DNA from: Perca fluviatilis
Lineage: Eukaryota > Chordata > Actinopteri > Perciformes > Percidae
Direction of reading: 5' to 3'
NCBI RefSeq assembly: GCF_010015445.1
Contig: NC_053112.1
Coordinates: 33,319,998-33,383,997 of the forward strand
Length of the DNA: 64,000 nucleotides
The first letter of the stretch is position 1. Every line of letters starts with the position of its first letter. The notes beneath the pieces were generated by a model, which was not told the origin of the DNA, ran no database searches, and was given only the letters and a program-made list of their open reading frames with translations. A program made the translations under genes and the position numbers. Below, piece after piece: positions 56,075 to 64,000 of the stretch.

Positions 56075-56415
56075 GAGATGACACAAAGATCAGAACAAAG
56101 ACAAGACTAACTGTGAGCTTCTTCCCTGGCAAGATTCAACAGTGATCTCTCAGCAATGGCCTAGTTTCGCAGTCTGTGCACAAATGAACAGTATCATATC
56201 CATGTAAGAGCTCTAAACATGTTGGCAGGGATTCACGGCTGTATTTTTTAAAAACAAATCTGAAGTCTTCGATTTTTACATACAGCTATTGCATCAATCT
56301 AAGAGGCCACAATGTAAAGCAGGTTCAGTGTCTCCCCACACTGTTCAGATTTCAGCTAAAAACACCTGAAGCTCTGTAGTAACTACATAGCTCACATAAT
56401 GTATATGTTGTATAA

Positions 56416-56421
56416 AATAAA
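56416..56421 (+). terminator. lap3 polyadenylation signal
   Basis: AATAAA 342 bp after the lap3 stop codon, just before a Tc1-like MITE. It is the only canonical hexamer noticed in this 3' flank. Confidence 0.55.
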
Positions 56422-56493
56422 CCCTACAATTAGTTATGTGTGTGAAATATTTGTTATCTATGGCTCTTTTGTTGATAACCCTAAGGTACATTG

Positions 56494-57020
56494 CTTGGCC
56501 CAAGGTATGTGGGCACCAAAACATTACACAAACCTTATTTCAAAACAATGGGCATTAATGCACTGCTATCGCAGCATACATTCTTCTGAGAAGCCTTCAC
56601 CACCAGATTTTGGAAATTGGCTGCAGAGATTTGCCACAAGAGCATTAGTGATGCTGAATCCTGAAATTGGGAGTTCATCCCAGCTGGCATTTATCCCAAA
56701 TGCCAGTCAAGTTCTTCTACATTAAACTTTAAAAAACATTTCTTTCATGGACCTTTCATTGTGTGAGGCATTGGCATGTGGAAAACAGTCCCCTGTCACT
56801 AAGTTGGAAGCACACTATTGTCTAAAATGGTTTTGAATGATGGAAAAACAAAATACAGAAAATTGAGAAGAGGAAAAAAAACTATTTGTGTAAAATATGT
56901 TTTTTGTCTTATTCCCATCAAGATTACTCTTAACTGAAGCTAGCCACACCATTTAAAACAACCCCAGACCAACGTAAAATATAAAGAATAGGGTTGTTGT
57001 TCGCATACTTTTGGCCAAAG
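56494..57020. mobile_element. Tc1-like MITE between lap3 and med28
   Basis: Left end TTGGCCCAAGGTATGTGGGC and right end CATACTTTTGGCCAAAG are inverted. No transposase. It ends only 62 bp before the med28 ATG, so it forms the upstream part of that promoter. Confidence 0.65.
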
Positions 57021-57048
57021 CGACCGTACTCAGAAACATCCTTCTATG

Positions 57049-57060
57049 TGCGCATGTGCA
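57049..57060 (+). promoter_or_regulatory. NRF1-like site before med28
   Basis: TGCGCATGTGCA differs by one base from the NRF1 palindrome TGCGCATGCGCA. It sits 22 bp before the med28 ATG, in the 62 bp left between a MITE and the start codon. NRF1 sites are common in housekeeping promoters; occupancy is inferred. Confidence 0.45.
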
Positions 57061-57082
57061 GACCGGGTAGACTGAAAACATA

Positions 57083-58688
57083 ATGGCAACGTCCATGAGC
57101 GGGATGTTCTCCGGTCAGCAGCCGCCCGTTGCACATCCCGTCGGGGGTCCCGGTGGACCGGGTCAGCCAGGCTTCCCCGGTACTGCTACCAGGGCCCCGG
57201 GAAACAACACGTTGGTGGATGAACTGGAGGCTTCCTTCGAGGTAGGAGGCTAATGTGCTAGCTTCCGTTAGCTGTGTGTGCTAACTGTTGTTAGCTAGTT
57301 TAGCTAGCTAGCTAGGTGAGGTTTAATGTTTAATTCCCTGGTGTTGCTAAGATACTAGCTACAGTCTCACATGAGAGGGCTATGAAAATACATATTGTAT
57401 CACGATTTAAAAGTAAATCATGCATAGATAGCTTTGGTCTGTAGACGCTAAAATAAATGAGCTAGCAAACGTTAATGCTAATCTTAACGTTACCTTCAGA
57501 CCGACTTCAAAGCTTCACATGATCCCAGGCATCGTAACCTTTAACCCGACCGCTCCGGCTCTCTACTCCAGCCACTTTTACCAACACTTAAAAAAAAAAA
57601 AATAACTCAGTTGTTGACGGCTGACAAGAAACTTTCAAATTGAATCCTTTCTTCCGTTGTGCAACTTTATTTCCTAAACCCAAACAACTACATAACATAA
57701 CATCATAACAGCACAGCTGTATCTTTGGTTCACTTTTCTCGGGATGCTACAGCCAAGACTACAACTCTTTCATGTCCCACTAGTTTAATTAGTTACTTTG
57801 GGAATCACACATACGGCCACATGTTTACATTGGTTTATTTGTATTCAAGGGCTGTTTCTATGCTAAACCTAGGCACTCTAGTGATAAATAGTGTGCCTTC
57901 AGATTTATGTGATAACAGTTTGGGGTAGACAATTCAAGTTATGTCATTCCACCAAGATAATCCACTTCGTATCAGTGCTGGTTTCTATGTAGTCCTGTAT
58001 ACATCTATAAATATAATATGTATTATCAAGTAATAAAACAACAGGCCTTTTTCAAAGCAGACATTTCGACTTTCATAGTAGGAAAAGCACAGATGTTACT
58101 AATAACACGTTAACAATGGCTCTGGTCTATTAAAGTGTCCCAGTAAGTCATGATAGTGTGACTGTACGCCAGCAGCAACAATACCAGGTTCCTGAAACCA
58201 AGGCACCATGAAACTGAAAGCCGCTCCTGAACATAGTCATTTTGGCTGCTGGGATTTCCAGGAGATGTGGATCCCACCTCTGTGAGGCTTTTGCCCCTGT
58301 GCTCAAAATGAAATCCGTAAAGAAATGGTTTTCCCAGTTTGGTGTAGAAGAACTTGACTAGCCTGCACAGAGCGCTGGTTCGCAACCACATCCAACGCCT
58401 TTTGGAATAAACTTCAACCCCAACTGTGAGCCAAGCTTTATCACCCAATGTCAGTTCTCAACCTCCAATATAGTGTAATGTTCAGAGGTAAACATACTTT
58501 TAGCCAAGTAACCTTATGTCTTGAATTTTCAAATAAAGTACATTAATATGTAGCTTGATTGTTTAGACCAGGTAAAACTTTGTATCTCAGAATAATTACA
58601 TCTCCACTATCCCACAAACCATAGAAAAAGCGGTGTCCATCAAGGGGAAACCGATCCTTCTATGGGAAAAAAAAATAAAACCAAAAAA

Positions 58689-58738
<50 letters not shown>

Positions 58739-58790
58739 TACAGTATTTGACAAGGCCTTTTTAAAAAAAAGGGTGGGTGTTTTTTTTTTT

Positions 58791-58831
<41 letters not shown>

Positions 58832-59722
58832 AAAAAAAAAAAAAAAAAGGAATAAAATTAAAACAAAAAAAAAAAAAATGTTCTCTATGTGTTTATTCTT
58901 CAGGCATGTTTTGCATCTCTGGTAAGCCAAGACTACGTTAATGGAACCGACCAGGAGGAGATTCGGACTGGTGAGTAAAGCCTCAGATGATTTGTTTGTT
59001 TGTAGTAGTTTTACTTTATCTGAAATTATAATCTGTATATTGATGTGTATATCTTATTTGTCTGTTGTTTGCAGGTGTTGACCAGTGCATACAGAAGTTC
59101 CTGGATGTAGCTCGACAGACAGAGTGCTTCTTCTTACAGAAAAGGCTTCAGCTGTCTGTGCAGAAACCAGAGCAGGTGGTGAAAGAGGTAAATTATTAGA
59201 CTGACTTGCATTTTTGTTTAACTTGACAGTTTTGAAGTGGTTCTCTCCACCTTCCATCCACTTTGTTTCCTCCATTTTTCTATGATTAATGTACTTGTAC
59301 TTTTGATCCCCAAATTATCTATGTAAGCTGTAAACACAAACTCTTTTAAACTCTTAAAAAATGATCTGTCGTATCCAGGCTTAACTATCATTGTGTTTGT
59401 TTCTTAGACCTCAATTTCTGAAATGCTGTCAGTGTTTACATTTTATTCATTTCTCTCCATTTGTTAATGCGCCTTCTCACTTCTCACATACATTTTTTTT
59501 TTTTTCTTCTCACTTCAGGATGTGTCCGAGTTACGTAATGAGCTACAGAGGAAAGAATTGCTCGTTCAGAAACACTTGTCCAAACTGCACCACTGGCAAC
59601 AAGTGCTCGAGGATGTGAGCGTTCAGCACCGTAAACCCTCAGACCTTCCACCTCCTGGACCGCTGGCCTTTTTGGAGCAGGCCTCTGCGAGTCTGCCCCC
59701 TGCCCCTTTAAAACCTAATTAA
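57083..59722 (+). CDS. med28: Mediator complex subunit 28
   Basis: Head-module-associated subunit of the RNA polymerase II Mediator complex (also called magicin/EG-1). Four exons, 57083-57241, 58904-58970, 59075-59187 and 59519-59722, encode 180 residues (human 178). Residues 1-40 are a Gly/Pro-rich low-complexity start ([20 protein letters not shown]). The rest matches the human protein closely: [40 protein letters not shown], the coiled-coil segment [20 protein letters not shown], and the C-terminus ending APLKPN. The ATG has A at -3 and G at +4. Intron 1 (1.66 kb) holds a transposon composite and a long homopolymer tract ending about 25 bp before the exon 2 acceptor. Same strand as lap3, 1.0 kb after its stop. 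Confidence 0.97.
58050..58520. mobile_element. MITE composite in med28 intron 1
   Basis: Begins with AAAGCAGACATTTCGACTTT (relative of the element at 10259), then a diverged inverted relative of 42660-43500, ending near TACTTTTAGCCAAG. Probably one insertion in another. Confidence 0.45.
58660..58880. repeat. Poly(A)/poly(T) tract before med28 exon 2
   Basis: Long A runs broken by single bases and a short T run. The A-rich sequence ends about 25 bp before the exon 2 acceptor at 58904. Length and interruptions may partly be sequencing or assembly error. Confidence 0.8.
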
Positions 59723-60110
59723 CACACCAAAGGTGCGGTCACATTAGTCTTCTGTTAGATTAAACTGTTCCACACCCAGAATGTGATGTTGAACTCTGAC
59801 CTGCAAGTTATCTGCAGCCGCCTGGGAAACACATGTCTGCATTCATCGATCATACAGACTTGATTTGAAGTGGAAGGGAGATGGAGAGAATATTTACAGG
59901 ACTGAAGTGTAATGTGACTGTACCTAAACACTAAAGAAGAAAACACACACCACGTACGTCGTGTGATGCCTGCTTTCGGGTGTCAACCTGTGAGAAAACA
60001 GAAGAACAATTGCCCAGCTGTGGGGAAATCACGACATAGTTTTATTTCAACTTTCAGCCTTTTGATTTATGTAAATATTTCTGTTGCCGACTTTTTTTTT
60101 TTACTGTAAA

Positions 60111-60116
60111 AATAAA
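60111..60116 (+). terminator. med28 polyadenylation signal
   Basis: AATAAA, 389 bp after the med28 stop, shortly after a T-rich run. It is the best-placed hexamer in the 3' flank. Confidence 0.6.
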
Positions 60117-60277
60117 ATGTCTAGTATTTTGACTCTGGACCAAAGTCTTAATTATGTTTTTCTCATTACACAGTGCATCATTTTTTGCATTTGAAAACAG
60201 AATTTAACACCAACTTTACACAAGAATATAAGTTTACTATTCATGGAGAGTTGTACTCAACATACACAGCTGTATAA

Positions 60278-60534
60278 TAGGGGTGTGCAAAAAAATCGAT
60301 TCACATTCGTATTGCGATTCAAGCTCTACCGATTCAAAATCGATTCATAGAATTTCAAAAATCGATTCATATTTTTTTGTCTACTGCAATCACATGGGAA
60401 AAGTAACTACATTTACATACTGTGAATCATTTTTTTAATCAAGAATCGTTTTTGAATTGAAAATCGATTTTGAATCGAATCTTGTGCCTAAAAATCAATA
60501 TCAAATCGTGACATTTTCTGAATTGTGCACCCTA
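60278..60534. mobile_element. Non-autonomous hAT element, 257 bp
   Basis: TAGGGGTGTGCA at the left, TTGTGCACCCTA at the right, flanked by CTGTATAA (60270-60277) and TTGTATAA (60535-60542), one mismatch in eight. The interior has repeated AAATCGATT words. Between med28 and klhl2. Confidence 0.82.
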
Positions 60535-60542
60535 TTGTATAA

Positions 60543-61690
60543 TGTCTTTTATGGCTCTGGAAGAACTTTGTTAAGTCTGACAAAAAAAGCCTGGAGTTTC
60601 AAAGACATGGGCTTTTACCAAGCAGAGAGGATCTAACAAAGATGATATAGAGTTATGGGCATTATGGGATCCATTATTCTTGGAGCATTACTCAGGACTC
60701 AAAGTCAAGATCCCGGCTTCTGCTGCTTCAATCCTGACCATTCTTTGTTTTAATCTGCCGCTCAAACGGTCTTCAAATTTAGTGGAAATGCAATACTAAA
60801 TCAGTGGAGTACTCCTTTAATCACCAAAGCTTGTCCTTAAGGGAGTAAGTAGCTGGCATTGTATTACTTGCACATTGCTATAACTATGATGCATAATTTC
60901 TAATATCAACACATTTATATTGTAAATAAAAATCAAAGTGGAGTCTTGTCGTGGGTAAAAAATAACCGTGCTGACAGAAGAAATGTCTTCAGATCAGCCA
61001 TGACTAAGCCTCCTGACAGCCTGTTGTCTCTGATGCATTCAGCATCTTCACACCATAACAGACTTGTTCTCCGCAGCTTCACAGCTATGGCCTGTCCATT
61101 GACGGGACAGCCAGACTCAAATCTTCACAGATGGACTCTGGGGACAAAGCTTCTTGGGAAACAGGGGTCTGTGGTCTTGACATGATAAACAGGGGGACCG
61201 TGGATTTATTATTGCCTTTCCAGAACTGAACTCAGTACAGAACTCTAGGGTTTTTCTTCTTTTTATACATTCTCTTATTAAGATAATGTCTTCTTAACTG
61301 AATCAGCTGTAGTTGTGAAAACCCTTGTTATGCATCTTCTGGCAATCTATGCAATCTTTATCTTACACTGATAAAACTAGCATGAAAATACAAATACTCA
61401 TGGTAAGTCATAATTAAGAGATAGTAAATCAAATCACTGAGTTAGTCAAAGTGACGAAATATTAAAATGGTGTCTTGTCTAAATTATATTCTCAGCTTTT
61501 ATTTTTAAATAGTTATTTATCTTTTGCGCACAAGATAATTATCTAACTTAGTTATCTTGTTCCCACAAAATAAGTTGTGCGCACAAGATAAAACATATAA
61601 CATACCATATGGGACTGTGACTTTAAAATAATCAGATACCGAGTCAAACATTTGGACTCACAAACACATTTCAATATATTTTTTTAAAAC
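60543..61690. other. med28-klhl2 intergenic region
   Basis: No gene recognised. GCGCACAAGATAA occurs twice near 61530 and 61580. The open frame at 60946-61185 has no family resemblance that I can see. Confidence 0.4.
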
Positions 61691-62246
61691 TTTTATTTAT
61701 TCACTATTATGATGAGCCTCCTCCCCGGTCAGTCTTCCACAGCTAGAGGGAGACAGTGCTTTCTTGTGGGACGCCTTGGCTGCTCGGAGGACCGTCTTTG
61801 CCGACATGTCCTTGTTTGTGCGTTTTTAATCAGCGGTTGGAAAATAACAGGTAGCCTTGTCCGTCCGCCTCACGCGCCCGTATACACCCAGGAGGCAAGA
61901 GAGGCAAAAAATAAAATCACAATAAACCATTTGACGCTGCTGGTCGTCTCCTTTCCTGCGTGTGGTTTTTCTTTTCTGGGCTGCCGACAGAAGAAGCAGT
62001 CCGCAGGGTACAACAGCCGGGTTGAATCGCAACGTGTTTGTTACTGAGAGTCCCCGCAGTCGGGCTGTGTGTATTCATATGAAACAGGCTGGTTTAATGG
62101 GGCTGCCGTCAGCCCGTCTCACCGCCTCTGGACCGCTGCTCGCCGCGATTCACGCTTGAATTTAGACCCATTAAAGACGACATTGTGGATATGGAATGGT
62201 GCATGCCGCTGGGCCAAGTTTTCAGCCTCTGAAAAACACCGGAATC
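61690..62246 (+). promoter_or_regulatory. klhl2 5' flank and 5' UTR region
   Basis: G+C and CpG content rises about 500 bp before the klhl2 start (for example CCTCACGCGCCCG near 61870) and stays high into intron 1 to about 62460. This is the expected promoter/CpG-island position. Open frames here show no similarity I recognise and are taken as non-coding. Confidence 0.45.
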
Positions 62247-64000
62247 ATGGACAGTCATCCGCTGTAAGTGCAAAAAAAACAACCGATTGTGTGTTAGTGT
62301 GTGTGTTGACGTTTCTCAGCGGCTGCTTGACTGATGGTGCCGCATTGAGAGAGACAGCGGGCAGCCGGTGTGGCTGCTTACTGACCGGGGGTGGGGGGGA
62401 ACCGGACCGGTCACTGATACCCGGGGACTGATACCGAGCCTGTCCGCAGCAGGCTGTGGGGGATCTGTGGTTGTGTTATAACTGTTATGATTTGTTGGGT
62501 GTTATGTTTTTGTTTATGGCAGAGGTTGATGTGCGTTAACTGCTATGTAGCCATGTGTGTGTGGGTGTGTGACAGAATACAAGGGCCATGTGATTTTGGC
62601 ATGAGCAGCATGATTATATTTGTGTTTGATGTTTTATTATGAAAGGGAGAGGCCATAGCGTGTGCTGAGCAGCGGTAGAAAGTACATTTACAATTGTGAG
62701 CTACTTATAGGCCACTTTACTTGAGTAATTTATATCTTTTAGAAGCAAATATTGTGGGCTACTTTTTTTTTTTTTTACTGCTGTAGTTTCTAGTTTCAGA
62801 GATTTTACATACAAAACATGACATGCTTATAAAATACAATGCCACCAAGTAGCTTCCAACCCTTTTGTCTTCTGACCCCCTATGTTGGAAACCACTAGAC
62901 CACTCCACCTCTAGCAGCTACAGTAGCCTACAACAGTAAATGCTACTTGAGGCGTCAGTTTTAAAAATGTATAATGTAGTATTGCATCACTCATGGGGGT
63001 CATTTTTCTGCACAATGAGTACTTTTACTTTGATACTTAAAGTACATTTTTGCTGGAAAATTGTCTATTTTGACTCAAGTAGGATTTGAAATGAAGGACT
63101 TTAACTTGTAATGGAGTCTTTTTACATTAAGGTATTATATTACATATCTTGTAAAGGATCAGATAAATATAATTAATAAAATACAATTATACAGATTTAG
63201 AAAGAATGGTTTATCATTTACCCCTTTTCACTGTGTGTAAATTAGTATAGGTAATTTGATTAATTATTTGTTACAACTCGTAATACAAATTAACTATGAT
63301 CTATTATTACTCTTATATTAATGCTGCATACTTAAAGCATTATTAGATATAATTGGGTTTTCTTGGCTCGACAGGTGAAACTAACATTTTGGAAAATGCA
63401 AATCCACCTAAACTTTACATATACACTGCTCAGAGGCTGGGAGCTGGGTGGTCGGGTGTCAATAGGGGCCAGTTTATTAGGTAGTCCTAGCTCAAACTAA
63501 TGCACTCTAATACAACAGCCCTGCCATAATAATGCTCAGTTTTAGTTGAGAGGTGTTGATTCACCTTTTATAATCATTTCACAGGATGCAGTTTATGGTG
63601 CTACCATGTTCTACATGGAATTCAATTTGTGGTGCTGCTCACAGCATTGAAAAATAACATTTAAAACATATTACTAACATCAACTGATGACAGACAAACT
63701 TTAGAGATAGATGACGATTTAAACACGTCATTTCGCTTGTTGTAAGTGGACATCATATATGAAAGATAATACACTCCAAAATGTCCTGCTGAGGAAAATA
63801 ACGATAGCTATATTGGCTTGACTGTGTGTAAAAGAAAGCAACAGTCTGATGTCTGCCCTCAGTAATGGGCTGTCTTTAATGTCTCTCTCAGGTGCACCAG
63901 ACTCTGTCCACACGCTCTGGACAAAGAAGATGGCGTCGAGAGGCAAGGTCCTGTCACTCTCAACCCTCGGCACATGAGGAAGGCGTTCAAAGTCATGAAC
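62247..64000 (+). CDS. klhl2: Kelch-like protein 2 (Mayven), N-terminal exons, runs off window
   Basis: BTB-Kelch substrate adaptor for CUL3 ubiquitin ligase; also binds actin and targets WNK kinases. Only two exons are present: 62247-62263 (MDSHP plus two bases, donor GTAAGT) and 63892 to the edge (acceptor CTCTCTCAG). The join is in phase (CT+G gives Leu). Exon 2 reads GPVTLNPRHMRKAFKVMN at its end, closely matching human KLHL2 (PVTVNPWHMKKAFKVMN), just before the BTB domain. The short N-terminal lead fits KLHL2 better than KLHL3, whose start differs, but a paralog cannot be excluded from 43 codons. The BTB, BACK and Kelch domains lie beyond 64000. Confidence 0.8.
62264..63891 (+). other. 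klhl2 intron 1
   Basis: Starts GC-rich to about 62460, then AT-rich. 62670-63140 is a dispersed repeat related to 29826-30170 (ACTTTTACTTTGATACTT-like words). 63478-63560 shares blocks, inverted, with lap3 intron 2 near 50520-50560. No further exon seen. Confidence 0.4.

Noticed and set aside
61709..62431. Open frames in the klhl2 upstream region (112 and 120 codons)
   Set aside because: GC-rich promoter/5' UTR sequence; the 120-codon frame overlaps the klhl2 first exon and runs through its GTAAGT donor in another frame.

Overview
The window is vertebrate nuclear DNA, almost certainly from a ray-finned (probably percomorph) fish. Genes are split into many short exons with GT/AG junctions, and (CA)n microsatellites of 50-180 bp are abundant. 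Non-coding DNA is full of short non-autonomous DNA transposons of kinds known from teleosts. No prokaryotic operon, CRISPR array, rRNA or tRNA gene was seen.

Six protein-coding genes were reconstructed by reading exons, reading-frame phase and splice sites by eye, comparing with mammalian proteins remembered from the literature. Minus strand: prom1 (prominin-1/CD133; coding 29392 down to 2906, with 3' exons down to about 900) and tapt1 (44122 down to 34635). Plus strand: clrn2 (clarin-2, 45295-47448), lap3 (cytosol/mitochondrial leucine aminopeptidase, 48452-56074), med28 (Mediator subunit 28, 57083-59722), and the first two coding exons of klhl2 (62247 to the window edge). tapt1 and clrn2 are divergent, 1.2 kb apart. 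prom1-tapt1 and clrn2-lap3-med28 match the human 4p15.32 order, but LDB2 and QDPR are missing between the blocks and klhl2 follows med28.

prom1 and clrn2 are sensory-cell genes (photoreceptor disc morphogenesis, hair bundle). tapt1 is linked to ciliogenesis and axial skeleton patterning. lap3, med28 and klhl2 are broadly expressed. This is linkage, not an operon.

The most notable observations concern RNA processing. (1) prom1 carries one good and two further candidate microexons (18, 9 and 18 nt, all multiples of three). (2) Its C-terminal tail is built from two 66-nt phase-2 cassettes, and the stop codon of the second overlaps a 5' splice site leading to a 35-nt exon. (3) Microsatellites that touch splice sites in prom1, tapt1 and lap3 are always (UG)n in the pre-mRNA, never (CA)n, and one 180-bp repeat begins exactly at a 5' splice site. 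(4) prom1 intron 5 is 86% a foldback transposon. (5) Five TTAA-flanked and three 8-bp-TSD elements are preserved with readable termini.
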